Both the position numbers and the translations under genes were made by a program. A model generated the notes under the pieces. That model worked only from the letters and a program-made list of their open reading frames with translations. It was not told the origin of the DNA and did not search any database. 64,000 nucleotides of DNA from Streptomyces syringium (lineage in GTDB: Bacteria > Actinomycetota > Actinomycetes > Streptomycetales > Streptomycetaceae): assembly GCF_017876625.1 (NCBI RefSeq), contig NZ_JAGIOH010000001.1, forward strand, positions 3,472,001 through 3,536,000. Direction: 5' to 3'. This document shows, piece by piece, positions 28,379 through 37,494 of the stretch; position 1 is the stretch's first letter, and each line of letters opens with the position of its first letter.

Positions 28379-30081
28379 GCGGGGGCGCCTCCTGCCGGGT
28401 CGTCGTCGTCTCGGGTGTCGCGATCGCGACCGCCCTTGGGCGGGCGGGTCGTGGGGGCCTCCCCCTCGGGGCGCTCGGCTTCGCCGGGCGGCGGTTCGGC
28501 GGCGGCTTCGGCTGCGGCTTCGGCTGCGGCTTCGGCTGCGCCGGGCTCAGGCTTGCTCCCGGGAGCGGGTTCGGCTGCGCCGGGCTTGGCCACCGGGGCC
28601 GGTGCTGCGGGTTCGGCTGCGCCGGGCTTGGCCTCTGGGGCGGGCTCGGCAGCTGCCGGTGGTGCTGCGGGGGCTGTCGGGGTCGGCCCGGCCGCAGGCC
28701 CGGCCGCAGGCCCGGCCGCAGGCCCGGCCGCAGGCCCGGGGCCCTCGGCGGGTGCCGACGGGGTGGCGCCCTTGGGGGATCCGGCCTCAGGGCCTGGCTC
28801 CCCCGGTGTGCCTTCGAACGCGGGGCGGGCGTGGTGCCACGGGGCGTCGGCCGAGCGCGGTGCCGGGCGCGGGCGCTCGGCAGCGGGCGTCCCGGCCTCG
28901 GCAGGCGGCGCGGCCTGGCTCGCAGAGCCCTCGCTCGCGCTGCGGCTGCGACGGGCAGGGCGCGCCGGGGCGTCCGCACCGGACGCCTCGGCCGAGGGTG
29001 CGGCCTGGCTCGCAGAGCCCTCGCTCACGCTGCGGCTACGGCGGGCAGGCCGCTCGGGAGCCGCTGCCGGAGTGTCGGCCGCCGGTTCCGCCTGGCTCGC
29101 CGAGCCGGCGGCCACGCTGCGCGTGCGGCGGGCCGGGCGGTCGGCGGCTGCGGCGCCCGCCGCACCCGCGGCGCGGGGGCCGCGGGCCGGGCGGGCGGGT
29201 GCGGGCGGGAGCTGGCCCTTGAGGGGGCCCCACTCGTTGGGGTCGGGGACGCCCGGCGGGAGCATCTGACGGCGCTTGGGGCCACCGCCCTCCGTCTCGC
29301 CCGGTTCCTTGGCCCCGGGCCACGCCTTCGCGACCCGCGCGGCGAGCACGAAGTCCTTGCGCAGCGGGTGCCCCTCGAAGCCCTCGGGCAGCAGCAGCGG
29401 CACCAGGTGCGGGTGACCGGTGAAGTCGACGCCGAACATCTCGAACGTCTCGCGTTCGTGCCACGCCGCTCCGGCGTAGACGCCGATCGCGCTGGGCAGC
29501 GCGGGGGCGTCGTGCGGCACGGTGGTGCGTACGACGAGCCGCCGCATGCCACCGGCCGCGCCGGGCCCCACGGGCAGGGCGACGACGTGCGCGCAGATGC
29601 GGAAGCCCGTGCCGGGCTCGTCGACCGCGCTCAGCCAGTCGAAGTAGGTGCAGCCGAGGGTGTCCCGCGCGGTCTCCAGCGCGGTGATCCACGCGGCGGC
29701 GGGTACGTCCACGGTGAGCAGCCCGTACGACTCCTCCGCGCTCGCCCCCTCGCCGAACAGCTCGGAGGCGCCACTCGGCAGCCACCCGACGACGGGCTCG
29801 GGAGCGGGGGCCTCCGACGGTCCGGCGGACTCGGCGTCGTCCTCGGTCGGCTCCGGGGCGGTCGCCCCGGCCGGGCGGGCGGTGCGAGCGGTCCCCTCGG
29901 AGACCTTCCCCGCCTTCGGGGCGGATTCGGCGTCCCCGCCCGAGGTCGGCTCGGCCGCGCCGGAGGCCGGCCCCTTGGCGGACACGGGGCCCTCGCCGGG
30001 AGCGGCCCCGGACGTCGGCTGCCCGGCCGCGCCGGAATCCCCGTCCGGGCTCCCCGCCGGGCTCGTCGGATCGGTCGTCAT
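28375..30081 (-). CDS. nuoC2: Complex I 30-kDa-like subunit C with very long disordered tails (second cluster)
   Basis: 568 residues from ATG 30081, against about 200-250 for a normal NuoC. Residues 1-95 are Ala/Gly/Glu/Pro-rich and disordered; 98-256 form the NuoC fold with the signature [18 protein letters not shown] (207-224) and HPLRKDF; 257-568 are low-complexity, with three copies of a RPARRSRS...EGSASQAAP unit, a run of AAGP repeats and AAAE repeats. The tail is encoded by real tandem DNA repeats (see 28686-28740). ATGA overlaps join it to nuoB2 and nuoH2. The fused or separate NuoD normally next to NuoC is missing. Frame is open throughout with GC3 bias, so the tail is probably translated. 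Confidence 0.88.
   Translation of the reverse strand: MTTDPTSPAGSPDGDSGAAGQPTSGAAPGEGPVSAKGPASGAAEPTSGGDAESAPKAGKVSEGTARTARPAGATAPEPTEDDAESAGPSEAPAPEPVVGWLPSGASELFGEGASAEESYGLLTVDVPAAAWITALETARDTLGCTYFDWLSAVDEPGTGFRICAHVVALPVGPGAAGGMRRLVVRTTVPHDAPALPSAIGVYAGAAWHERETFEMFGVDFTGHPHLVPLLLPEGFEGHPLRKDFVLAARVAKAWPGAKEPGETEGGGPKRRQMLPPGVPDPNEWGPLKGQLPPAPARPARGPRAAGAAGAAAADRPARRTRSVAAGSASQAEPAADTPAAAPERPARRSRSVSEGSASQAAPSAEASGADAPARPARRSRSASEGSASQAAPPAEAGTPAAERPRPAPRSADAPWHHARPAFEGTPGEPGPEAGSPKGATPSAPAEGPGPAAGPAAGPAAGPAAGPTPTAPAAPPAAAEPAPEAKPGAAEPAAPAPVAKPGAAEPAPGSKPEPGAAEAAAEAAAEAAAEPPPGEAERPEGEAPTTRPPKGGRDRDTRDDDDPAGGAPA
28686..28740. repeat. 12-base tandem repeat inside nuoC2
   Basis: Four full copies and one partial copy of GCCCGGCCGCAG in a row, coding on the minus strand for repeated Ala-Ala-Gly-Pro. 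Unit length is a multiple of three, so copy-number change keeps the frame. Confidence 0.85.
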
Positions 30082-30752
30082 CGGTCCGTCTCCTCCGCGC
30101 CACCGGCGCCAGTCGCGCCACCGGCACCGGCCGCACCGCCGGAGGCGCCCGCACCCGCACCGGAGGTGCCGGGCGTCGGCGGCGGCGTCACCAGATCGCT
30201 GCGCAGCGCCGCGACGGACGCGCCCGCGCCGGAGGCGGGCCCGTACCGGTCGCTCAGCGACTCCTTCGCGATCTTCTCCTGAAGCTTGAGGATGCCCTGC
30301 AGCAGCGCTTCCGGCCGGGGCGGGCAGCCCGGTACGTAGACGTCGACCGGGATGATCTGGTCGACGCCCTTCGTGACGGAGTACGAGTCCCAGTAGGGGC
30401 CGCCGCAGTTCGAGCAGGCGCCGAAGGAGATCACGTACTTCGGCTCGGGCATCTGCTCGTACAGCCGCTTCACGGCCGGGGCCATCTTGTCCGTCACCGT
30501 GCCGGAGACGATCATGAGGTCCGCCTGGCGGGGGCCCGGGGCGAAGGGGATGACGCCGAGGCGGATGAAGTCGTGCCGGGCCATCGACGCGGCGATGAAC
30601 TCGATCGCGCAGCAGGCGAGGCCGAAGTTGAAGACCCACAGGCTGTAGCGGCGGCCCCAGTTCAGGACCACCTTCATGGGTTCGGGCGCGAGGCGGGACA
30701 GCACCCCGAGCCGGCGCGGCTCGGGAAGGTCAACCGGGGGTGTCACGTCCAT
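30078..30752 (-). CDS. nuoB2: Complex I 20-kDa-like subunit B (second cluster)
   Basis: 224-residue subunit holding cluster N2, the last electron carrier before quinone. All four cysteine positions are seen: [17 protein letters not shown] and [15 protein letters not shown] 30752 lies inside the last codons of nuoA2 (10-base overlap) with AAGGG upstream. Core ends near residue 170; the remainder is an Ala/Gly-rich tail ([12 protein letters not shown]). Confidence 0.94.
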   Translation of the reverse strand: MDVTPPVDLPEPRRLGVLSRLAPEPMKVVLNWGRRYSLWVFNFGLACCAIEFIAASMARHDFIRLGVIPFAPGPRQADLMIVSGTVTDKMAPAVKRLYEQMPEPKYVISFGACSNCGGPYWDSYSVTKGVDQIIPVDVYVPGCPPRPEALLQGILKLQEKIAKESLSDRYGPASGAGASVAALRSDLVTPPPTPGTSGAGAGASGGAAGAGGATGAGGAEETDR

Positions 30753-31159
30753 TCGAGGACGCCCTTCTTCCATGCGTACAACAAGCCCACGGCGAGGAAG
30801 CCGAGGAAGATGAACATCTCGACGAGCGTCGCGCCGCCGAAGCCCGGCGCGGCGAAGACCGTCGCCCAGGGGAACAGGAAGATCGAGTCCACCGCGAAGA
30901 TGACGTAGAGGAAGGCGTAGACGTAGTAGCGCACCTGGGTGTGCGCCCAGCCCTCGCCGACGGGGTCCACGCCGCATTCGTAGGTCAGCAGCTTCTCGGG
31001 GGTCGGCACCACGGGCCGCAGCAGTCGCCCGGCCACGAAGGACACGGCGACGAACAGCACGCCGACGACGGCCAGCAGGCCGACCGTCGCGTAGCCATCG
31101 AAGTAGTCGGCCGCGAGCCGGACGTCGGCACTCGCGGTGCGCACGGTCGCCTCCGGCAC
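30743..31159 (-). CDS. nuoA2: NADH dehydrogenase-like subunit A (second cluster)
   Basis: 138-residue membrane subunit with three helices. GTG 31159 ([15 protein letters not shown]) with GAGGGG upstream. Motif [18 protein letters not shown] is the conserved TM1-TM2 loop with Cys/Glu lining the quinone entry; [12 protein letters not shown] contains the conserved acidic residue. First gene of the A-B-C-H-I-J-K-L-M-N cluster, behind a predicted promoter at 31237-31265. Confidence 0.94.
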   Translation of the reverse strand: MPEATVRTASADVRLAADYFDGYATVGLLAVVGVLFVAVSFVAGRLLRPVVPTPEKLLTYECGVDPVGEGWAHTQVRYYVYAFLYVIFAVDSIFLFPWATVFAAPGFGGATLVEMFIFLGFLAVGLLYAWKKGVLEWT

Positions 31160-31236
31160 GTCCGCCCCTCGCTCCCTGTGCGGCTGTTCTTCCGGTTTGT
31201 CCCGGTCACCCGCGTTCGACGATCTGTACGCACGGG

Positions 31237-31265
31237 AGTCTAGGCCCTGCCGCGCCTGGAGTGAG
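31237..31265 (-). promoter_or_regulatory. Predicted promoter of the second nuo cluster
   Basis: Minus-strand CTCACT (31265-31260), 17-base spacer, TAGACT (31242-31237). The -10 is good, the -35 weak. It lies in the 198-base divergent region between nuoA2 and the first sensor kinase. Confidence 0.45.
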
Positions 31266-31357
31266 CAGCGCTACCGGCCTGTGGTGGGGTTATCCCTACA
31301 CCTTCGCACCCACGGCCCCCATGGCGTCGTGCCCGGCCGCCCGGCAGTCTTTGCCCT

Positions 31358-32599
31358 ATGAACGCCAGCAGTACGGCCCGCGAGGCCGCCCCGGGCACCT
31401 CCCGTCGGTCCGGTTTCGCCGCCCACGACACCCATGACGACCCCGGCGGCGGCACGGGCGAGCGGCTTCCGCCCGCCCGCCCGGCCTTCGGCGGGCAGAC
31501 GTGGCGGGAGATCGCGCATCTCCTGCTGAACCTGCCCGAGGGCATCGTGGGCTTCGTCTATGTCTCGGTATGGCTGTATGTGGGCGTCGGTCTGTCGATC
31601 ACCGTGATCGGGCTGCCGCTGCTGGCGCTCGGGCTGATGGGCGCCCGGTACGTGGGCCGTTTCGAGCGGATGCGGGCGCGCAGGCTGCTGGGCGTGCGGA
31701 TCGAGGAGCCGAGTCCGCTGCTGCGGGGGCGGCGCGGGACCGCCGGTTTCTTCCCCTGGCTGTGGATGACGCTGAAGGACCCGGTGGGGTGGCGGAGCAC
31801 GCTGTATTCGTTCATCAGACTGCCATGGGGCGTTCTCACTTTCGCGGTCACGCTCTGTTCGCTCTTCGTGCTGTGGCCGGTTCTCGGCTATCTGGCGCGT
31901 GCCATGACCAATGTCGACCGGGCGATGGTGCGCGGCCTGCTGAGCCCGTCCGACGAGCTGGAGCGGCGGGTCGCCGAGCTGGAGTCGGACCGGGGGGTCG
32001 TCGTCGACACCGCCGCCGCCGATCTGCGCCGCATCGAGCGCGATCTGCACGACGGCGCCCAGGCCCGGCTCGTCGCCCTCGCCATGGGGCTCGGGCTGGC
32101 GAAGGAGAAGGTGCTGGAGGATCCGGCGGCCGCCGCGCAGATGGTCGACGAGGCGCACGGCGAGGTGAAGCTCGCCCTCCAGGAGCTGCGGGACCTCGCC
32201 CGCGGCATCCACCCGGCGGTGCTGACGGACCGGGGGCTGGACGCGGCGCTGTCGTCGGTGGCGGCGCGCTGCACCGTGCCGGTGAGCGTGACCGTGGAGC
32301 TGGACGCCCGCCCGGCGCCGGCGATCGAGGGCATCGCGTACTTCACCGTCTCCGAGCTGCTGCAGAACATCAGCAAGCACAGCGGCGCCCGCACGGCCGG
32401 CATCGAGCTGTGGCGGACGACGGACCGGCTGCTGATCCAGGTGCGCGACGACGGGCGCGGCGGCGCCTCGACGGCGACCGGGAGCGGGCTGGCGGGGCTG
32501 GCCGAGCGCCTGGGGTCGGTGGACGGGCTGTTCGTCGTGGACTCACCCGTGGGCGGCCCGACGGTCGTCACGGCGGAACTGCCCTGGCGCGACCGCTAG
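31358..32599 (+). CDS. Membrane sensor histidine kinase (NarL/LiaS type), copy 1
   Basis: 413 residues: cytosolic N terminus, two pairs of membrane helices (about 58-90 and 148-180) in a putative sensor domain of DUF type, then HisKA_3 with ERDLHDGAQARLV (phospho-acceptor His at about 231) and HATPase_c (LLQNISKHSGAR, DDGRGG, GSGLAGLAERL). All kinase motifs are present. No clear Shine-Dalgarno before ATG 31358; possibly leaderless. It is divergent from nuoA2 and followed by a near-duplicate kinase and one response regulator, the likely partner of both. Its ligand is unknown. Confidence 0.88.
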   Translation: MNASSTAREAAPGTSRRSGFAAHDTHDDPGGGTGERLPPARPAFGGQTWREIAHLLLNLPEGIVGFVYVSVWLYVGVGLSITVIGLPLLALGLMGARYVGRFERMRARRLLGVRIEEPSPLLRGRRGTAGFFPWLWMTLKDPVGWRSTLYSFIRLPWGVLTFAVTLCSLFVLWPVLGYLARAMTNVDRAMVRGLLSPSDELERRVAELESDRGVVVDTAAADLRRIERDLHDGAQARLVALAMGLGLAKEKVLEDPAAAAQMVDEAHGEVKLALQELRDLARGIHPAVLTDRGLDAALSSVAARCTVPVSVTVELDARPAPAIEGIAYFTVSELLQNISKHSGARTAGIELWRTTDRLLIQVRDDGRGGASTATGSGLAGLAERLGSVDGLFVVDSPVGGPTVVTAELPWRDR

Positions 32600-32665
32600 G
32601 GCCTGTCCGGCGGATCTTCACGGGTCCCGATGCCCGGCACGCCCTGCGGTCGTCACGGCGGAACT
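32562..32665 (+). repeat. Direct repeat of the kinase 3' end beyond its stop
   Basis: CGGTCGTCACGGCGGAACT occurs at 32562-32580 (inside the end of kinase 1) and again at 32647-32665 (48 bases after the stop). The 299-base gap to kinase 2 (32600-32898) is otherwise without a gene that I can support. Confidence 0.6.
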
Positions 32666-32898
32666 ACGCCGACGCCACCGCCCGGCGGGCCGGCTCGCCA
32701 TCGCGCCACCGCCGGCCTGCTGGTCCGCCCGGCCCCTGCGGGCACATCCCGCGGCTGCCGTCGCCGGCCCGCCCGCCCCGGAGGGGTAGGGCTGGCCCCA
32801 CCCCCAAGACACCCACTCACCACATGGTTCCCGGGCCCGCGTTCCCGGAGTCTTGAGTCATCAGGCGAACCCCCGGATGCTCGGAGATCGGAAGAGAA

Positions 32899-34224
32899 AT
32901 GGCCATCGATTACGGACGGCAGCCGGCCCCCCGGCCCCACCGTGTGCCCGTCGTGCTGCGCGCGCCGTTGGCGGGCCGCACATGGCGCGAGTTCCTCTAT
33001 CTGATGCTCAGCCTCCCGATGGCGGTCCTCTTCTTCTCGTACGCGATCACCATGACCAGCCTCGGCGCCGGTCTGCTGATCACCTTCATCGGGGTGCCGG
33101 TACTGGCCGGCGCGCTCCTCGGGGCGCGGGCGCTGGGCGCGGTGGAGCGGACCCGGGCGCGGGGGCTGCTGGATCTGGAGATCGCCGACCCGGAGCCGAT
33201 CCGGCCGCGGAAGGGGCACAGCGGGCCGATGGCCTGGATGGGGGCGGTCCTCAAGAGCGGTGCGTCCTGGCGGCACCTGCTGTACGGGGTGCTGCACTTC
33301 CCGTGGGCGGTCGGCGCGTTCTGCGTGTCGCTGACGCTGACGATCGTCGGCTGGGCGCTGCTGCTCTACCCGGCCTACTCCTGGGTCTACCCGAAGTACT
33401 GGGACCAGCCGGGGATGCAGCTGTACGGCGACGCGAGCGGCACGGCCGTCTACCTCGACAACCCCTTCGAGGTCGGCGTCACCTGCGCCGCCGGTCTGCT
33501 CCTGGTGCTGGTCAACCCGTGGATCATCCGTGGGCTGACGCAGGTGGACCGGCTGATGGTGGCGGGGCTGCTCGGGCCGTCCCGGCTGGCGAGCCGGGTG
33601 TGGGAGCTGGAGGAGGACCGCGGGGTCGTCGTCGACACGGCCGCCGCCGATCTGCGCCGCATCGAGCGCGATCTGCACGACGGCGCCCAGGCCCGGCTCG
33701 TCGCCCTCGCCATGGACCTGGGCCTCGCGAAGGAGAAGCTGGAGGAGGACCCGGAGGCCGCCGCCAGGATGGTGGACGAAGCGCACGGCGAGGTGAAGCT
33801 CGCCCTCCAGGAGCTGCGGGACCTCGCCCGCGGCATCCACCCGGCGATCCTCACCGACCGCGGGCTCGGCCCGGCGCTGTCGGCGCTGGCCGCGCGCTGC
33901 ACGGTGCCCGTGCGGGTCGACGTGGACCTGTCGCTCCGGCCGGCCGCCGCGATCGAGGGCACGGCCTACTTCATCGTCTCCGAGCTGCTGCAGAACATCA
34001 GCAAGCACAGCGCCGCCCGTACGGCCCGCGTCGACGTGTGGCGGTCGGCGAACCGGCTGATGCTCCAGGTCTCCGACGACGGCCGCGGTGGTGCGTCGAC
34101 GGCCGGCGGCAGCGGCCTCGCGGGGCTGGCCGAGCGGCTGGACGCGGTGGACGGCCTGCTGGTGGTGCACTCCCCCGCCGGCGGTCCGACGACGATCACG
34201 GCGGAGCTGCCCTGGCGCGGCTGA
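32899..34224 (+). CDS. Membrane sensor histidine kinase (NarL/LiaS type), copy 2
   Basis: 441 residues, same layout as copy 1 with a longer extracytoplasmic segment between the third and fourth helices (YSWVYPKYWDQPGMQLYGD ... DNPFEVG, about 155-188), so it may sense a different signal. H-box ERDLHDGAQARLV (His about 260), N-box LLQNISKHSAAR, G-boxes DDGRGG and GSGLAGLAERL. ATG 32899 with GGAAGAGA upstream. The catalytic part shares long nearly identical DNA blocks with copy 1 (see findings). A perfect terminator follows, so the response regulator is probably separately transcribed. Confidence 0.88.
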   Translation: MAIDYGRQPAPRPHRVPVVLRAPLAGRTWREFLYLMLSLPMAVLFFSYAITMTSLGAGLLITFIGVPVLAGALLGARALGAVERTRARGLLDLEIADPEPIRPRKGHSGPMAWMGAVLKSGASWRHLLYGVLHFPWAVGAFCVSLTLTIVGWALLLYPAYSWVYPKYWDQPGMQLYGDASGTAVYLDNPFEVGVTCAAGLLLVLVNPWIIRGLTQVDRLMVAGLLGPSRLASRVWELEEDRGVVVDTAAADLRRIERDLHDGAQARLVALAMDLGLAKEKLEEDPEAAARMVDEAHGEVKLALQELRDLARGIHPAILTDRGLGPALSALAARCTVPVRVDVDLSLRPAAAIEGTAYFIVSELLQNISKHSAARTARVDVWRSANRLMLQVSDDGRGGASTAGGSGLAGLAERLDAVDGLLVVHSPAGGPTTITAELPWRG

Positions 34225-34276
34225 CGCGCCCTGCCCCGGGCGGCCCGCGTCCGTCCCACGCCTGACCCCGCCTGAT

Positions 34277-34311
34277 CACGTCGCCCCGCCGGTCGCCGGC
34301 GGGGCGACGTG
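34277..34311. terminator. Terminator after the second sensor kinase
   Basis: Perfect 16-base-pair stem (34277-34292 with 34296-34311) with a 3-base loop, 52 bases past the stop. No U-tract, as is common in this genome. Confidence 0.75.
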
Positions 34312-34473
34312 CTGCCGCGTGGCAGGCGGGTGCGGGCGCGGGGCCGGGAAAGGTCCGGGCGCGGGCGGCATCGCGCGCCCGCTGGGGGGCCGGATGCTGA
34401 CATGCTGGGCGGTGACAATTGCCTACAGCGTGAACCGCTCGGCGTGCGCGCCGGGCCTGGGGGGCCGTAAATC

Positions 34474-35145
34474 GTGGAGGACAGGGTGCGGGTGGTCATC
34501 GCCGAGGATTCGGTGCTGCTCCGGGAGGGGCTGACCCGGCTGCTGACCGACCGGGGGCACGATGTCGTGGCCGGGGTCGGCGACGCCGAGGCGCTGATCA
34601 AGACCATCACGGAGCTCGCCGCCGAGGACGCCCTGCCGGACGTGGTGGTCGCGGACGTCCGGATGCCGCCCACCCACACCGACGAGGGCGTCCGGGCGGC
34701 GGTGCGGCTGCGCCGGGACCATCCGGGCCTGGGTGTGCTGGTGCTGTCGCAGTACGTGGAGGAGCAGTACGCGACGGAGCTGCTGGCCGGCAGCAGCCGG
34801 GGCGTGGGCTATCTGCTCAAGGACCGCGTCGCCGAGGTCCGCGAGTTCGTGGACGCGGTGGTGCGGGTCGCCCGGGGCGGCACCGCGCTGGACCCCGAGG
34901 TCGTCGCGCAGCTGCTGGGCCGCAGCCGCAAGCAGGACGTGCTGGCCGGGCTGACCCCCCGGGAGCGGGAGGTCCTCGGTCTGATGGCCGAGGGACGGAC
35001 GAATTCCGCGGTCGCCAAGCAGCTGGTGGTGAGCGACGGGGCGGTCGAGAAGCACGTCAGCAACATCTTCGCGAAGCTGGGCCTGTCGCCGAGTGACGGG
35101 GATCACCGTCGGGTTCTCGCGGTCCTGACCTACCTGCGGTCCTGA
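34474..35145 (+). CDS. NarL-family response regulator
   Basis: 223-residue transcription factor. Receiver domain: [15 protein letters not shown] with the acidic pair, phospho-acceptor Asp about 61 in [10 protein letters not shown], and the Lys in YLLKDRV. LuxR-type helix-turn-helix: [18 protein letters not shown] ... [15 protein letters not shown] (about 159-205). GTG 34474 is used; GTG 34486 (MRVVIAEDS) has a better-placed GGAGG and may be the real start. Only one regulator is found for the two kinases upstream. Targets unknown; neighbouring nuo2 and kor genes are natural candidates (inference). Confidence 0.92.
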   Translation: MEDRVRVVIAEDSVLLREGLTRLLTDRGHDVVAGVGDAEALIKTITELAAEDALPDVVVADVRMPPTHTDEGVRAAVRLRRDHPGLGVLVLSQYVEEQYATELLAGSSRGVGYLLKDRVAEVREFVDAVVRVARGGTALDPEVVAQLLGRSRKQDVLAGLTPREREVLGLMAEGRTNSAVAKQLVVSDGAVEKHVSNIFAKLGLSPSDGDHRRVLAVLTYLRS

Positions 35146-35529
35146 CCGGCGGCTCCGCGGCCCTGACCGGCTCCCGCCGCTGTCGTCCGCATTTGATCCG
35201 GATTCCCTCGTTCCGACCCGGCTCACCGTTCTGACGTGCTGTCATCCGCCCGGCGCGACCCTGCCGCACCCCTGATGTACTCCGGTCGGGGTGCGGCGCG
35301 GGCCGCGTCGGATACGTGGCCCCCGAAACAAAGTCCTAGCAGTAACCCTCGTAAATGAGAGGGCGCGGGGGCGGATGACCATGACATACAAGGGCATAAG
35401 GGGGTCACATCCGTGGGTTCATCCTGTGGTACCTCCGGAGGAGGAAACCCTTCCCCACGTACGATGGCCGTGGGAACGCCGGTCGGCACCACCATGTGCG
35501 GACCGCCGCCATGAGGGAGGTCCGAAGCA
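35146..35529 (+). other. Gap of 384 bases upstream of korA
   Basis: No gene is supported here; a short open frame across the region lacks codon bias. A small inverted repeat CCCTC...GAGGG (35346-35363) and an unusually AT-rich patch (about 35325-35400) suggest the promoter or operator of korAB, but I cannot assign clear -35/-10 boxes. Confidence 0.4.
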
Positions 35530-37494
35530 GTGACCAGCCAGGTCAGTAGCCCGGCCGAGCAGGCCGATCCAGCCGAGCAGCGAGGCGAGCCGTCACACCT
35601 CGCCGGACAGCGCAGCCCCTCCGGGGGCCCGGGCGGCGCCAAGGAGGTGCGCCGACTGGACCGGGTGATCATCCGTTTCGCGGGTGACTCCGGTGACGGT
35701 ATGCAGCTCACGGGTGATCGGTTTACTTCCGAGACCGCGTCGTTCGGCAACGACCTGTCGACGCTGCCGAACTTCCCCGCCGAGATCCGAGCCCCCGCAG
35801 GCACCCTGCCGGGGGTTTCGTCGTTCCAGCTGCATTTCGCCGATCACGACATCCTCACCCCCGGTGACGCACCGGACGTTCTGGTGGCGATGAACCCGGC
35901 GGCACTGAAGGCGAATCTCGCGGACGTGCCGCGCGGCGCGGAGATCATCGTCAACACCGACGAGTTCACCAAGCGCCCGATGGCGAAGGTCGGCTTCGCC
36001 ACGAGCCCGCTGGAGGACGGCTCCCTGGACGCCTACAACGTCCATCCCGTCCCGCTGACGACGCTCACGATCGAGGCGCTGAAGGACTTCGGGCTGTCGC
36101 GGAAGGAGGCGGAGCGCAGCAAGAACATGTTCGCGCTCGGCCTGCTGTCGTGGATGTACCACCGGCCGACGGAGAACACCGAGAAGTTCCTGCGGGCGAA
36201 GTTCGCGAAGAAGCCGCAGATCGCGGAGGCCAACGTCGCCGCCTTCCAGGCCGGGTGGAACTTCGGCGAGACGACCGAGGACTTCGCCGTCTCCTACGAG
36301 GTCGCCCCCGCGACCTCCGCCTTCCCCGCCGGCACCTACCGCAACATCTCCGGAAACCTGGCGCTGTCCTACGGGCTCATCGCCGCCGCCCGCCAGGCCG
36401 ACCTGCCGCTCTACCTCGGCTCGTACCCGATCACTCCGGCCTCGGACATCCTGCACGAGCTGTCGAAGCACAAGAACTTCGGCGTGCGGACCTTCCAGGC
36501 CGAGGACGAGATCGCCGGCATCGGCGCCGCCCTGGGAGCCGCCTTCGGCGGTGCCCTCGCCGTCACCACCACCTCCGGCCCCGGCGTCGCGCTCAAGTCC
36601 GAGACCATCGGACTGGCCGTCAGCCTCGAACTGCCGCTGCTGATCGTCGACATCCAGCGCGGCGGGCCCTCCACCGGTCTGCCCACCAAGACCGAGCAGG
36701 CCGACCTGCTCCAGGCGATGTACGGGCGCAACGGCGAGGCCCCCGTGCCGATCGTGGCGCCCCGGACCGCGGCGGACTGTTTTGACGCGGCGATCGACGC
36801 GGCGCGTATCGCGCTGACGTACCGGACGCCGGTGTTCCTGCTGTCGGACGGCTATCTGGCCAACGGCTCCGAGCCCTGGCGGATCCCGGAGGTCGACGAA
36901 CTCCCCGATCTGCGGGTGCGGTTCGCCTCCGGGCCGAACCACGAGCTGGCCGACGGGACCGAGGTCTTCTGGCCGTACAAGCGCGACCCGGAGACCCTGG
37001 CCCGCCCGTGGGCGGTGCCCGGCACCCCCGGTCTCGAACACCGCATCGGCGGCATCGAGAAGCAGGACGGCACGGGCAACATCTCCTACGACCCCGCCAA
37101 CCACGACTTCATGGTCCGCACCCGCCAGGCCAAGATCGACGGCATCACCGTCCCCGATCTGGAGGTGGACGACCCCAGCGGCGAGGCCGACACCCTCGTC
37201 CTCGGCTGGGGTTCGACCTACGGGCCCATCACCGCGGCCGTGCGGCGCACCCGCGCCGAGGGCCACCGCATCGCCCAGGCCCACCTGCGTCACCTCAACC
37301 CCTTCCCCGGGAATCTCGGGGAGACGCTGGGGCGTTACGACAAGGTGGTCGTGCCGGAGATGAACCTCGGTCAGCTCGCGACCCTGCTGCGAGCGAAGTT
37401 CCTGACCGACATCCGCTCCTACACCCAGGTGAGCGGAATGCCGTTCAAGGCCGAGCAGCTCGCCGATGTGTTCAAGGAGGCCATCAATGACTGA
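35530..37494 (+). CDS. korA: 2-oxoacid:ferredoxin oxidoreductase, fused gamma-alpha subunit
   Basis: 654-residue subunit; with KorB it oxidatively decarboxylates a 2-oxoacid (2-oxoglutarate in the characterised relatives) to acyl-CoA and reduces ferredoxin. GTG 35530 with GGGAGG upstream. Residues 1-43 are a charged leader, about 45-230 the gamma domain (RVIIRFAGDSGDGMQLTG), and from about 265 the alpha (pyrimidine-type) domain with YPITPASDILHELS (299 on), EDEIAGIGAALGAAFGG and TSGPGVALKSE. The YPITPAS and SGPG motifs bind the 2-oxoacid and TPP. No delta ferredoxin subunit is present. The stop overlaps the korB start by 8 bases. Confidence 0.93.
   Translation: MTSQVSSPAEQADPAEQRGEPSHLAGQRSPSGGPGGAKEVRRLDRVIIRFAGDSGDGMQLTGDRFTSETASFGNDLSTLPNFPAEIRAPAGTLPGVSSFQLHFADHDILTPGDAPDVLVAMNPAALKANLADVPRGAEIIVNTDEFTKRPMAKVGFATSPLEDGSLDAYNVHPVPLTTLTIEALKDFGLSRKEAERSKNMFALGLLSWMYHRPTENTEKFLRAKFAKKPQIAEANVAAFQAGWNFGETTEDFAVSYEVAPATSAFPAGTYRNISGNLALSYGLIAAARQADLPLYLGSYPITPASDILHELSKHKNFGVRTFQAEDEIAGIGAALGAAFGGALAVTTTSGPGVALKSETIGLAVSLELPLLIVDIQRGGPSTGLPTKTEQADLLQAMYGRNGEAPVPIVAPRTAADCFDAAIDAARIALTYRTPVFLLSDGYLANGSEPWRIPEVDELPDLRVRFASGPNHELADGTEVFWPYKRDPETLARPWAVPGTPGLEHRIGGIEKQDGTGNISYDPANHDFMVRTRQAKIDGITVPDLEVDDPSGEADTLVLGWGSTYGPITAAVRRTRAEGHRIAQAHLRHLNPFPGNLGETLGRYDKVVVPEMNLGQLATLLRAKFLTDIRSYTQVSGMPFKAEQLADVFKEAIND

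Noticed and set aside
35291..35533. Small gene of 80 codons before korA
   Set aside because: Weak codon bias, overlaps the likely promoter region and the korA ribosome binding site; no homology recognised.
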